DNA from: JARKQH01 sp964631605
GTDB lineage: Bacteria > Verrucomicrobiota > Verrucomicrobiia > Limisphaerales > UBA8199
Assembly (NCBI GenBank): GCA_964631605.1
Contig: CAZVYG010000045.1
Location: 1 to 40,669 of the forward strand
Direction of reading: 5' to 3'
DNA: 40,669 bases
In this document: piece after piece, positions 1 through 7,420 of the stretch
Position numbering within the stretch: position 1 is the stretch's first letter
How the letters are laid out: every line of letters starts with the position of its first letter
Notes under the pieces: generated by a model
Seen by the model: only the letters and a program-made list of their open reading frames with translations
What the model was told of the DNA's origin: nothing
Databases searched by the model: none
Translations under genes and position numbers: made by a program

Positions 1-2453
1 TCCCCCCCACGGTCAGCATCGAACAGCGGACCAGCCGGGGCGGCGGCAAAAGCACCGTCGCCACGGTCACCGAGGTGTACCATTTCATCCGCCTGCTCTT
101 CGCCAGGCTCGGGACAACCTTCTGCCCCGATTGCCAGGTTCCCGTGCAGGCCCAAACCCGCGATGAACTCGCCCGCCAGCTCGCCCGCGAACGGCGGCAA
201 CGCGGCCCCTTGCGCCTGCTGGCCCCCGTGGTCAAACACCGCAAAGGTTTCCACACCGACGTTGCCGAGTGGGCCGCCCGCCACGGCTACGCCGAAATCC
301 GCGCCGACGGCAGGCTCCGAAGCACCGCGGAGCGGCTCCGGCTCGACCGCTTCCGCGAACACGATGTGGAAATCGTCACTGGAACCCTCGAAACGGCGCG
401 TTCGCTCGAACTCATCGAGACAACCCTCAAGCTGGGAAACGGCACGCTGCTGGCGCTGGATTCCAAGGGCGAAGTCACCGTGCATTCGACCGAGCGCGCC
501 TGCCCCGGCTGCGGCCGGTCCTTCGAGCCGCTGGACCCGAAACATTTCAGCTACAACTCCCCGCGCGGCTGGTGCCCCCGCTGCCGCGGCTTTGGCGAGC
601 TGTTTTATCTGCCGGACGTGGACCGCGGCGCGCGCGCCGAGGCCATCGAAGAATCGTGGTTCGAATGGCAGGAGGGCAGCCGCGAGATTTGTCCCGAGTG
701 CGGCGGGGCGCGGCTCAACCCGCTGGCTCGGGCGGTGCGTTTGCAGAACGCCGACTTGCGCCTGGGGCCGGCGGCCGGCCGGACCGCGCCCACCATTGAC
801 ACCCTTTCGGCGATGTCGGTGGAGGCGGCTTTGGAGTTTTTTCGACAGCTCAAGGCGGTGGGGCGGGCGGCCCTGATTGCGCGCGACATTCTGCCCGAGA
901 TCCGCGAGCGCCTCAAGTTCCTGGGCGAGGTCGGACTGGGCTACCTGCAACTGGGGCGCGGGGTGCCGACGCTCTCGGGCGGGGAGGGCCAGCGGATTCG
1001 CCTGGCCGCGCAGCTTGGCTCGAACCTCAGCGGCGTGCTTTACATTCTGGACGAGCCGACCATCGGTCTGCATGCCCGCGACAACCAACAGTTGCTCCGC
1101 GCCCTGGACAAACTCAAACGCCGGGGCAACTCCATCCTCGTCGTCGAGCATGACGAGGAAACCATGCGGCGGGCGGACTACATCATTGACCTTGGCCCCG
1201 GCGCGGGTGTTCACGGCGGCGAGGTCGTCGCCGCAGGCACCCTTCGGGAATTGCTTCACCACCCGGAATCCATCACCGGCCGCTGTCTGCGCGCGCGCAA
1301 AACGTATCCCAGTCGCGGCCGGCGCCGGCCGGTAAATCCACCGCCCGGCGGCTGGCAATCGCACCTCGAACCGCCGCAGGGGTGGCTGACCCTCCAACAC
1401 GCCAGCCGCAACAACCTCAAGGACTTGACCGTTCATTTCCCCCTCGGACGGCTGGTGTTCGTCACCGGGGTCAGTGGCTCCGGCAAGAGCACCTTGATTC
1501 GCGAATGCCTGCTGCCGGCGCTGACCGACGCGCTGAAATCCCAACGCCGCCGCCCGCGCCCCGAGCCGCAGGCCGCACAACCCGTCCCGCAGTGCGAGCC
1601 CGGCCGCTCCGGGCCTTTGGTGAGCGGGTTTGACACCCTCGAAGCCGTTTACGAGGTGGACCAATCCCCAATTGGCCGCACGCCGCGCTCGATTCCGGCC
1701 ACCTACGTGGGTTTTTTCACTGAAATCCGGCAACTTTTCGCCCAGGTGCCCGAAGCCCGCCTCCGCGGCTACGGCCCGGGGCGGTTCTCGTTCAACAGCC
1801 CCCAGGGCCGCTGTCCCCAGTGTGAAGGCGCGGGGACGCTCAAGCTCGAGATGAATTTTCTGCCGCCGGCGTTTGTGCGCTGCGAAGTCTGCGGCGGTTG
1901 CCGGTTTAATCCCGAGACCCTGGACATCGAATACGGCGGCCGGAACATCGCCCAGGTGCTCGAACTTTCGGTCGAGGAAGCCCGCGAATTCTTTGCCAGC
2001 CTGCCCCGCATCAAGCGCGCGCTGGAGGCGCTCTGCGACACGGGTTTGGAATACCTGAAGCTGGGCCAGACCAGCCCCACGCTCAGCGGCGGCGAGGCTC
2101 AGCGGGTCAAGCTGGTCACCCATCTGCTGGCCGGTTTGAAACCGCCCGAACAACTCGAACGCCATCCCAAACGCAACCTCTTCATCCTCGAGGAACCCAC
2201 CATTGGCCTGCACATGGCCGACGTGCAACGCCTCGTGGACGTGCTCCAGCGCCTCGTGGACCTCGGCCATTCCGTCATCGTCATCGAGCACAACCTGGAC
2301 CTGATTGCCGAAGCCGATTGGGTCATTGACCTCGGCCCGGAAGGCGGCGACGCCGGCGGGCGCCTCGTGGCCGAAGGAACGCCCGAGCAGGTTGCCCGCA
2401 ACAAAAACTCGCATACCGGCCGGTTCTTGCGTAGGCTCCTTCCCGTATCATGA
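1..2453 (+). CDS. uvrA: UvrA-type excinuclease ATPase, 5' end outside window
   Basis: This is a UvrA-family ABC ATPase of nucleotide excision repair, which loads UvrB at DNA lesions. The reading frame is open to the window edge (codons from position 3), beginning in the SIEQRTS...STVATVTEVY block, so roughly the first 80 residues including the first Walker A are missing. Visible parts are a UvrB-binding region (LLAPVVKHRKGFH), the first zinc module (CPGC...CPRC), signature LSGGEGQRIRLA and Walker B ILDEPTIGLH. The second NBD has Walker A GVSGSGKST near 1470, the zinc finger CPQC...CEVC, signature LSGGEAQRVKL and LFILEEPTIGLH. Two oddities are seen. Only 31 residues lie between CPRCRGFG and CPECGGARL, where the DNA-contacting insertion domain usually has over 100. 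The second Walker B reads EEP instead of DEP. The stop overlaps the next start (ATGA). It could be the C-terminal half of a tandem UvrA. Confidence 0.9.
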   Translation, partial: PPTVSIEQRTSRGGGKSTVATVTEVYHFIRLLFARLGTTFCPDCQVPVQAQTRDELARQLARERRQRGPLRLLAPVVKHRKGFHTDVAEWAARHGYAEIRADGRLRSTAERLRLDRFREHDVEIVTGTLETARSLELIETTLKLGNGTLLALDSKGEVTVHSTERACPGCGRSFEPLDPKHFSYNSPRGWCPRCRGFGELFYLPDVDRGARAEAIEESWFEWQEGSREICPECGGARLNPLARAVRLQNADLRLGPAAGRTAPTIDTLSAMSVEAALEFFRQLKAVGRAALIARDILPEIRERLKFLGEVGLGYLQLGRGVPTLSGGEGQRIRLAAQLGSNLSGVLYILDEPTIGLHARDNQQLLRALDKLKRRGNSILVVEHDEETMRRADYIIDLGPGAGVHGGEVVAAGTLRELLHHPESITGRCLRARKTYPSRGRRRPVNPPPGGWQSHLEPPQGWLTLQHASRNNLKDLTVHFPLGRLVFVTGVSGSGKSTLIRECLLPALTDALKSQRRRPRPEPQAAQPVPQCEPGRSGPLVSGFDTLEAVYEVDQSPIGRTPRSIPATYVGFFTEIRQLFAQVPEARLRGYGPGRFSFNSPQGRCPQCEGAGTLKLEMNFLPPAFVRCEVCGGCRFNPETLDIEYGGRNIAQVLELSVEEAREFFASLPRIKRALEALCDTGLEYLKLGQTSPTLSGGEAQRVKLVTHLLAGLKPPEQLERHPKRNLFILEEPTIGLHMADVQRLVDVLQRLVDLGHSVIVIEHNLDLIAEADWVIDLGPEGGDAGGRLVAEGTPEQVARNKNSHTGRFLRRLLPVS

Positions 2454-2932
2454 GCATGCCCTACGCCGAGACGTTGTGCGGTGAAATGGTGATGCGGTCA
2501 GCCCCCGGCCGGCGGCACGAAATCATCTGCACCCGCCTGCATCAGTACCTCCGCGCCAGCGTCGCCAATCTCTCCAGCGCCCGCCTCCTTCCCCCGCGGA
2601 CCCGGATTCCCCTTCGACCCGACCTCGCCCTCTGCCCCGACCTCGCCCTGGTGGCCGCCGCCAATGGCAAACTCTGGCTCGCCGCCGAGATCGTCAACTC
2701 CGAGGACCACCGTCCGGACACCGTCGTCAAAAAACAGATTTACGAGGAAATCCGCCTGCCCCGCCTCTGGATGATTGACCCGCGCTACGACAACGTCGAA
2801 GTCTATCATTCCAGCCCCTACGGCCTGGTCCTCAAGGGCATCCTCGCCGGCCGGGACATTCTGACCGAAAGCCTGTTGCCCGAATTCGAAATCGGCATCG
2901 CCAAGCTCTTCGAAACCCCCTCCCCGCCATGA
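2450..2932 (+). CDS. Uma2-family (DUF820) PD-(D/E)xK nuclease-like protein
   Basis: A 160-residue protein resembling the Uma2/DUF820 family, which has a restriction-endonuclease-like fold but mostly unknown biological roles. The diagnostic core is visible: CPDLAL (metal-binding Asp), then AEIVNSEDHRPDTVVKKQIY (the usual VEVxSPSTxxxDxxxKxxxY block), then PRLWMIDPRYDNVEVY. The Ser-Pro-Ser of the usual block is changed to Asn-Ser-Glu, but the Asp, Glu and Lys positions remain. The start overlaps the uvrA stop by ATGA and the end overlaps the next gene in the same way, so translation is probably coupled. Whether it serves DNA repair with UvrA is not shown by the sequence; Uma2 genes are often scattered in many copies. 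Confidence 0.82.
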   Translation: MSMPYAETLCGEMVMRSAPGRRHEIICTRLHQYLRASVANLSSARLLPPRTRIPLRPDLALCPDLALVAAANGKLWLAAEIVNSEDHRPDTVVKKQIYEEIRLPRLWMIDPRYDNVEVYHSSPYGLVLKGILAGRDILTESLLPEFEIGIAKLFETPSPP

Positions 2933-3147
2933 AACACTCGGGCCTGGTCACGGCCAGACGGCCCGACCGGCCCCGGCGGGCAAGCCGATTCCCGACCGCC
3001 GCCGCCGGCCTCTGCCTGCCTGCCCTGGCCGCCGGCTGGATCGGCTTTTACTGGGGCCAAACCCCGGACGAACTCGCCCGGGAAAAAACCATCGCCGCCG
3101 CCCTCACAGGCCAGTGGCTCGAGCTGTTCCACACCCTCGCGCCGTAA
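2929..3147 (+). CDS. small hypothetical membrane protein
   Basis: A 72-residue protein of unknown function. A basic N-terminus (MKHSGLVTARRPDRPRR) precedes one hydrophobic segment around residues 24-42 (AAAGLCLPALAAGWIGFYWG), then a short polar tail. It overlaps the Uma2-like gene by ATGA, which supports it as a real gene translated by coupling, but no family was recognised. The reading frame may instead be a chance extension in GC-rich DNA. Confidence 0.45.
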   Translation: MKHSGLVTARRPDRPRRASRFPTAAAGLCLPALAAGWIGFYWGQTPDELAREKTIAAALTGQWLELFHTLAP

Positions 3148-3187
3148 CCTCCAAAAGCGTCGCCGTGTGCACCCCCGTGCGAGGCTT

Positions 3188-3271
3188 CAGGCCGAAGGCC
3201 TGATTCATACCAGCCAAAGCCGTTGGCCCGGGTAAATTGTCATGCAAATTCCTTGCAGGCTGAAGGCCTGC
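3188..3271. repeat. two related hairpin repeats between convergent genes
   Basis: Two short hairpins lie between genes that converge. The first is CAGGCC-GAA-GGCCTG at 3188-3202, the second GCAGGC-TGAAG-GCCTGC at 3255-3271. They share the core CAGGC-GAAGGCCTG and similar flanks (TTCA/CTCA). They may act as a two-way terminator or belong to a dispersed REP-like family. No long T-run follows either stem. Confidence 0.5.
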
Positions 3272-3294
3272 CTCATAACGCCGACGCGGCGGTT

Positions 3295-3762
3295 TCACAA
3301 ACCCGCCATGAGCTCTCTCAACGCCTCCCGAAGCGAAAGCAGGTGCGCCGGCCGTTGCAACACAACGTCCAGGCACGACGTGTCCGCGGGCGGTTGCCCG
3401 CTATACATCATCACCCGCGTTTTGGGCGACCGCAGTTTGATGATGTGCGCCATTTCCGCCCCGCTCATTCCCGGCATCGAATTGTCCGTCACCACCGCGT
3501 CATGGACCGCCGGGTCGAACATCTTCAACGCCTCCGCCGGATCCCGCGCCGTATCCACCGAATAACCGAAGCTGGACAGAAACCATTTGGTCGTCAGCCG
3601 GGCATCGTCCGAATCGTCCACCAGCAGGATGCCCCGGGGCGCGCCAGGGCCTTTGGCTGCCGGCACATCTCGCGAAGCTGGGCTCAGGGACTCGGACTCA
3701 TCATTTTCGAACTCGCTCAATTCCAGTATTATACATCCCGCTAATGGAGACGGTCCATGCAC
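3295..3762 (-). CDS. single-domain response regulator (receiver only)
   Basis: A CheY-like receiver without an output domain. Visible residues are the acidic pair in ILLVDDSDDAR, the phosphoacceptor Asp in VVTDNSMPGMSG and Ser in MMYSG. The conserved Lys of the KP motif is replaced by Arg (LQRP), which may alter the phosphorylated state. The start is uncertain. The longest form begins at a GTG at 3762 with an atypical acidic N-terminus. A perfect TATAAT on the minus strand (3728-3733) lies inside that extension, so a GTG at 3666, 11 residues before the ILLVDD strand, is a good alternative. No kinase is adjacent; the nearest signalling genes are far away. Confidence 0.75.
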   Translation of the reverse strand: MHGPSPLAGCIILELSEFENDESESLSPASRDVPAAKGPGAPRGILLVDDSDDARLTTKWFLSSFGYSVDTARDPAEALKMFDPAVHDAVVTDNSMPGMSGAEMAHIIKLRSPKTRVMMYSGQPPADTSCLDVVLQRPAHLLSLREALRELMAGL

Positions 3763-3856
3763 GTTGGGGACATCTTGGTTCAGTTTGCGGACATGCAGCC
3801 GCCCAGGCTCCCTCGTTTGCCGCCCATCCCGTCTGTAACTTTACGGAAGCTCCCAG

Positions 3857-3921
3857 GTCCCAAATGTGAATACGAATGTCCCAAAGTGGGATAGTAATTC
3901 CCCCTCCCAAAGGCGTATAAA
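3857..3921 (+). promoter_or_regulatory. PEP-CTERM promoter element, copy 1
   Basis: Two half-sites, TCCCAAATGTGAATA at 3858 and TCCCAAAGTGGGATAG at 3879, repeat with a 21-bp period (two helical turns). The second half-site is itself an inverted repeat (TCCCA-AAG-TGGGA). A -10-like TATAAA at 3916-3921 begins 37 bp after the second half-site. The same layout with identical spacings lies at 4947-5011 before the other PEP-CTERM gene. The second half-site would overlap the -35 region, as expected for an activator-dependent promoter. The predicted start of transcription is near 3928, giving a 5' UTR of about 110 nt. Confidence 0.6.
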
Positions 3922-4036
3922 AGACGGTGACAACTAGAACTGTAGCCCGAGCCAGAAGCGCGATTGCGGCTACGACGTCAAGCCGGAACCGGCTTCCGAG
4001 CACAGTTGGGTTGGCAATTAACAGAAAGGGAAACAA

Positions 4037-4726
4037 ATGAAAAAGTTGGTTTTAGCAGTAGGGTTGGTGGGGGTGCTCGCCGTGCCAATGGCACAGGCAA
4101 CGCTGCAGATAAGTGTTGACCGGACCGGCGCGGTTTATGGCAACAATGGCGGAGAGTTTCACGTCACTCCAAACAGTGATCCTAGTTGGGCTAATTACGG
4201 CATAACGGGGTCTTTCATGACCTTTTGCGTGGAGACGGATGAATTCCTTACGGTAGGACCGCCTCCGGGAGTCTATACAGTCGCGGCCATCAACACGGCT
4301 GCCGTCCAAGGAGGCTCGGGGGGACCAAGCCCCGATCCTCTTTCCAAGGGCACCTCTTACCTCTTTAGCCAGTATTGGCAGGGAGCTATTAGCTTCGCCC
4401 CGAGCCAAACGACCAAGGCTGCGGAGTTTCAGAACGCCCTATGGGCCTTGGAAGAGGAATCAGGTTATAACTCAGTGGCGGGGTGGATACAGACGCTTCT
4501 TTTAGCCAATGTTGGAGCAGATCTGACTGCTTGGCGGGCGGATGCTGTCCTCGGTGTGAGTGATTATGGCGTTCGTGCCATGAACTTGGTGAATGGCCCT
4601 CCGGGCTACCAGCTTAACCAGGATTTGCTGATCGTCGTTCCCGAGCCGACCACGATCCTCGCCGGCGCGTTGCTGCTGCTGCCGTTTGCGGCAAGCACCA
4701 TTCGGCGGTTCAGAAAGACCAGCTAA
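4037..4726 (+). CDS. PEP-CTERM sorted exported protein
   Basis: A 229-residue exported protein. Residues 1-21 form a signal peptide (MKKLVLAVGLVGVLAVPMAQA). The C-terminus carries a PEP-CTERM sorting signal: VPEPTT, a hydrophobic helix and the basic tail RRFRKTS, expected to be cut by an exosortase that is not in this window. The central part is Gly/Ser/Thr-rich. It contains the segments FMTFCVETDEF and FQNALWALE, common in PEP-CTERM proteins of unknown function (from memory). A purine-rich AGAAAGG lies about 9 nt before the ATG. Base composition is visibly less GC-rich than the flanking genes. The last part of the gene and its terminator are nearly identical to those of the next PEP-CTERM gene, while the mature domains are unrelated. 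Confidence 0.88.
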   Translation: MKKLVLAVGLVGVLAVPMAQATLQISVDRTGAVYGNNGGEFHVTPNSDPSWANYGITGSFMTFCVETDEFLTVGPPPGVYTVAAINTAAVQGGSGGPSPDPLSKGTSYLFSQYWQGAISFAPSQTTKAAEFQNALWALEEESGYNSVAGWIQTLLLANVGADLTAWRADAVLGVSDYGVRAMNLVNGPPGYQLNQDLLIVVPEPTTILAGALLLLPFAASTIRRFRKTS

Positions 4727-4780
4727 GGTTCTTTCTCCATCGGGTTTTCCACGGCCGGCCTCAGTGCCGGCCTTTTTCTT
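4637..4780 (+). repeat. PEP-CTERM tail cassette, copy 1
   Basis: A 144-bp segment covering the sorting signal, stop codon and terminator. It matches 5487-5630 at all but 5 positions, with the 3' 100 bp identical. The differences cluster at the PEP-TT/PEP-GT codons and two later sites. Confidence 0.9.
4753..4777 (+). terminator. rho-independent terminator after PEP-CTERM gene 1
   Basis: Stem GGCCGGC (4753-4759) pairs with GCCGGCC (4766-4772) around the loop CTCAGT, followed by TTTTT and a further T-rich stretch, 27 nt after the stop codon. Confidence 0.85.
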
Positions 4781-4946
4781 ATCAGAGCGCCGGCTCGGTT
4801 TAGTCCAGCTCCCGCGGTAAGTGGCAGGCCCAAGACCAGCCGCGGAACCCTGCGAGCGGCCCCCCACAATGAACGGCTGGTAGTCAACGAGTCAATTTCA
4901 GCCGCAGGTCGGGCGGTCGAGCCCAAAAAAACGTGTTTCGGTCCAT

Positions 4947-5011
4947 GTCCCAAAAGTGAATAAAGATGTCCTAAGGTGGGATAGACCCAGAACCCTCCAT
5001 TGGTGCATAAT
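4947..5011 (+). promoter_or_regulatory. PEP-CTERM promoter element, copy 2
   Basis: Half-sites TCCCAAAAGTGAATA at 4948 and TCCTAAGGTGGGATAG at 4969 again have a 21-bp period. A -10-like CATAAT lies at 5006-5011, 37 bp after the start of the second half-site, the same spacing as in copy 1. The predicted transcription start near 5018 leaves a leader of only about 20 nt before the ATG at 5037. Confidence 0.6.
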
Positions 5012-5036
5012 TCCACACATGAAAGAAAGGAACACC

Positions 5037-5576
5037 ATGAAATTGCTAAAACCACTCAGAGCGGGAATTGCGGCAGCCGTGATGCTGGCAGCTACCAGCG
5101 CGCAGGCTGTAATCGACATAGGTGACCCCGTCGAGGGTGGCAGTTGGGAACAGATGTTCAATCAGAGTTCAGGGGACATTGGCGGCTCCGCGTTCACCCG
5201 CATGGATTTGATAATGTACTCACCCGGAGACAGCTTCGAGTCGCCTTGGGTTTATTCGTTCAGTCAGCCCGGCTGGAGCGCAACCTCAGTTTCTACAACT
5301 TATCTTATCGCTTCAAGGACGAGTTCTTCAACCAGCGTGAATTTCACGGTAAAATTTGCTGGCACTAAAGCTAACGCTCTCGACTTCTATGTATATACCT
5401 GGAATGGGACAGCTCTCGTGGGAAACGAAAGGGCACATTGGAGCGGTTCGGCCTGGTCCTTTGATAAGCTGGCCCCCATCCCTGCCGTTCCCGAGCCCGG
5501 CACGATCCTCGCCGGGGCGCTGCTGCTGCTGCCGTTTGCGGCAAGCACCATTCGGCGGTTCAGAAAGACCAGCTAA
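5037..5576 (+). CDS. PEP-CTERM sorted exported protein
   Basis: A 179-residue exported protein of unknown role. Residues 1-22 form a signal peptide (MKLLKPLRAGIAAAVMLAAT...AQA). The C-terminus has VPEPGTILAG, a hydrophobic helix and RRFRKTS, a PEP-CTERM exosortase signal. The mature region is Ser/Thr-rich with no recognised domain. The ATG at 5037 is preferred because it is preceded by AGAAAGGA at good spacing and starts a proper signal peptide. An upstream in-frame GTG at 4956 lies inside the promoter element. It shares its tail and terminator, but not its body, with the preceding PEP-CTERM gene. Confidence 0.87.
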   Translation: MKLLKPLRAGIAAAVMLAATSAQAVIDIGDPVEGGSWEQMFNQSSGDIGGSAFTRMDLIMYSPGDSFESPWVYSFSQPGWSATSVSTTYLIASRTSSSTSVNFTVKFAGTKANALDFYVYTWNGTALVGNERAHWSGSAWSFDKLAPIPAVPEPGTILAGALLLLPFAASTIRRFRKTS

Positions 5577-5630
5577 GGTTCTTTCTCCATCGGGTTTTCC
5601 ACGGCCGGCCTCAGTGCCGGCCTTTTTCTT
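5487..5630 (+). repeat. PEP-CTERM tail cassette, copy 2
   Basis: Second copy of the 144-bp sorting-signal plus terminator segment (see 4637-4780). Identity ends abruptly after the terminator T-run, which points to duplication or gene conversion of this unit rather than of the whole gene. Confidence 0.9.
5603..5627 (+). terminator. rho-independent terminator after PEP-CTERM gene 2
   Basis: Same GGCCGGC/GCCGGCC stem and CTCAGT loop as at 4753, followed by TTTTT. Confidence 0.85.
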
Positions 5631-5772
5631 GCGCCCATGCGCCGCCTTCGGCCCCGTGTCGGGCCAGGCCGGCCGGGCTGGAGAGGACTCTGCAGCACCC
5701 CCTCCACCGCGGCGCAGAGCGTCAACTCGGGATTGCTCTCGGCAGCGGGGCGAGGGATGCTGGGGGAGAATG

Positions 5773-6627
5773 ATGAACGCGAAAGACCTTGAGCAGTGCA
5801 TGACCAGCATGGTCCGGGAGGCCGGAGACGTCTTGAAGCGCCATTTTGGACGCATCCGGACGGTCCGGCAAAAGGAGAGTCCGTACAGCGTGGTGTGCGA
5901 GGCGGACCTGGCCGCCGAGGCTTGCGTGCTGGCCCGGCTGAAGTCGTGGTTCCCGCACGATAACCTCATCTCGGAAGAGGCGGGGTTCCGGCAGGGAACC
6001 TCCGGGCGGACGTGGATCCTTGATCCGCTGGACGGAACGTCGAACTTTCTGGCGGGGCTGCCCTGGTTCGGCGTGCAGATTGCCCTCCTGCAGGGCCGTA
6101 AACCCCTCGCCGCGGCGATGTACCTCCCGGCGGCCGAGGCGTTGTACTTCGCCGCGGCGGGAGCGGGGGTCAGAAAAAACGGGCGCCGCATCCACACCAC
6201 CCGGACGAAGGACTTGTCCACGGTGTTGTGCGGGTTTGGGTTCGATCCCGGCGGCAGCACGCGCAGCACGCGGGGACAGGTGGAACTGCTGCGGCGGGTG
6301 GGGTCCGGGGTGCGGAACATCCGGGCGACCAACTCGCTGGTGGATTTTTGTTACACGCTCGAGGGGCAGTTCGGGTGTTTTGTCAATTTGAACACCAAGA
6401 TTTGGGACATTGCGCCGGTGTGTTTGATGATGCCGGAAGCCGGGGGACGCGTGACGGACCTGTCGGGGCGGGCGCTGGTGTTCGACCTGGACCCCCGGAC
6501 CTGCGGCCGCAGTTATGAGGTGGCGGGAGCCCCGCGGGCCCTCCACGCCGGGCTGGTCCGCCTCCTGGGCTGCGCAAGGGAAACGGCCCGGGGACGCGCC
6601 CGGTCATCCGCCGCCGGGGGGCGTTGA
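5773..6627 (+). CDS. inositol monophosphatase family protein
   Basis: A Mg2+-dependent phosphatase of the IMPase/SuhB/CysQ superfamily, about 284 residues, cytoplasmic. Metal-site motifs are visible: SEEAG (Glu ligand), WILDPLDGTSNF (the DPxDGTxNF signature) and WDIAPVCLMMPEAGG (the WDxAxxxxxxxEAGG signature). The C-terminus after LVRLLG is a short Arg-rich tail (ARGRARSS). GGGGGAG ends 4 nt before the ATG at 5773. A second ATG at 5770 is directly adjacent and too close to that site. The substrate could be inositol phosphate, fructose-1,6-bisphosphate, histidinol phosphate or PAP; the sequence does not decide. The gene starts downstream of the PEP-CTERM terminator, so it should have its own promoter. 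Confidence 0.9.
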   Translation: MNAKDLEQCMTSMVREAGDVLKRHFGRIRTVRQKESPYSVVCEADLAAEACVLARLKSWFPHDNLISEEAGFRQGTSGRTWILDPLDGTSNFLAGLPWFGVQIALLQGRKPLAAAMYLPAAEALYFAAAGAGVRKNGRRIHTTRTKDLSTVLCGFGFDPGGSTRSTRGQVELLRRVGSGVRNIRATNSLVDFCYTLEGQFGCFVNLNTKIWDIAPVCLMMPEAGGRVTDLSGRALVFDLDPRTCGRSYEVAGAPRALHAGLVRLLGCARETARGRARSSAAGGR

Positions 6628-6658
6628 CTTCGCCGCCGCGGCTCTTCATATTCGGGGC

Positions 6659-7414
6659 ATGGATTTTGACATCTCACACCTGCTCGACGCATGGGAGTTC
6701 CGGCCCGGCCAGGTGCTGGTCCGCCGGTTCCGCAGCCGGGACGGCACGGAAAAAATCCAATTGCGGGTGGACCTCGGCCTGCTGCAGATGAATCTCCAGG
6801 GCCGGCCGGACGGCAAGCGCCCCTTCGGATTTCCGTCGCTGTTCGAGTATTACCAGTCGCGCCTTTACAAACATGTTGCCACGCATGAAGGGCAGGATGC
6901 GGACTTCCGCCTCGGCCCGGAGGATTGCGCCAAGGTGCAACTCGAGGCGATGCAGTATCATCAACGCTGCTTTTGCCTGCTGCAACTGGAGGAATACGCC
7001 GCCGTGGTTCGAGACGCGGAACGGAACCTGGCGGTTTTGAGTTTCGTCGCCCGGCATGCCCAGACAGAGGAAATGGCGTGGTCGTTGTGCCAGTTCGAGC
7101 CGCAGATCTGGCTGGTGCTGTCGCGCGCCAAGGCCGCCGAGGCGCTCCAAGCCAATGATTACCCGCTGGCGGTCCAGGTGCTCGAAGAGGGGCTCGAGCA
7201 TCTTCGCGGGTTCTTCCGCGAGCATGGCCGGCCCGAGGCCGCCGAGCAGAGCGGCGAAGTGTTCTCGCTGGAGGCGATGCTCGAGGAAATTCGCGCGCAA
7301 CGCCCGCTCACCCCCCGCGAGCGGCTGGAACGCGCGCTCGAGGAAGCCGTCAAACGCGAAGACTACGAGCGCGCCGCCCAGGTGCGCGACGAGCTCAGGA
7401 ATCTGGCGGACTGA
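6659..7414 (+). CDS. UVR-motif (UvrB/UvrC motif) protein
   Basis: A 251-residue cytoplasmic protein. The last 35 residues form a clear UVR motif (RERLERALEEAVKREDYERA followed by AQVRDEL), the helical hairpin by which UvrB and UvrC interact and which also occurs in McsA/ClpC. The rest shows LRVDLGLLQMNLQGRPDGKRP near the N-terminus and several helical, TPR-like segments (QYHQRCFCLLQLEEYAAVVR; AKAAEALQANDYPLAVQVLE). The start ATGGATTTTGAC at 6659 is chosen over in-frame upstream codons that overlap the phosphatase gene. A regulatory or adaptor role is likely; no catalytic motif was seen. The window's uvrA is about 4 kb away and not in one operon with it. Confidence 0.8.
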   Translation: MDFDISHLLDAWEFRPGQVLVRRFRSRDGTEKIQLRVDLGLLQMNLQGRPDGKRPFGFPSLFEYYQSRLYKHVATHEGQDADFRLGPEDCAKVQLEAMQYHQRCFCLLQLEEYAAVVRDAERNLAVLSFVARHAQTEEMAWSLCQFEPQIWLVLSRAKAAEALQANDYPLAVQVLEEGLEHLRGFFREHGRPEAAEQSGEVFSLEAMLEEIRAQRPLTPRERLERALEEAVKREDYERAAQVRDELRNLAD

Positions 7415-7420
7415 GCCGGC

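Noticed and set aside
3857..3921. Sigma-54 site in the PEP-CTERM promoter
   Set aside because: No GG-N10-GC with TGGCAC is present; a -10-like box at fixed spacing fits better.
4956..5036. GTG start for the second PEP-CTERM gene
   Set aside because: It lies within the promoter element and would precede the signal peptide by 27 non-signal residues.
5356..5769. Long N-terminal extension of the inositol-monophosphatase frame
   Set aside because: It overlaps the PEP-CTERM gene tail and its terminator and has no domain content; the start at 5773 has a Shine-Dalgarno sequence.
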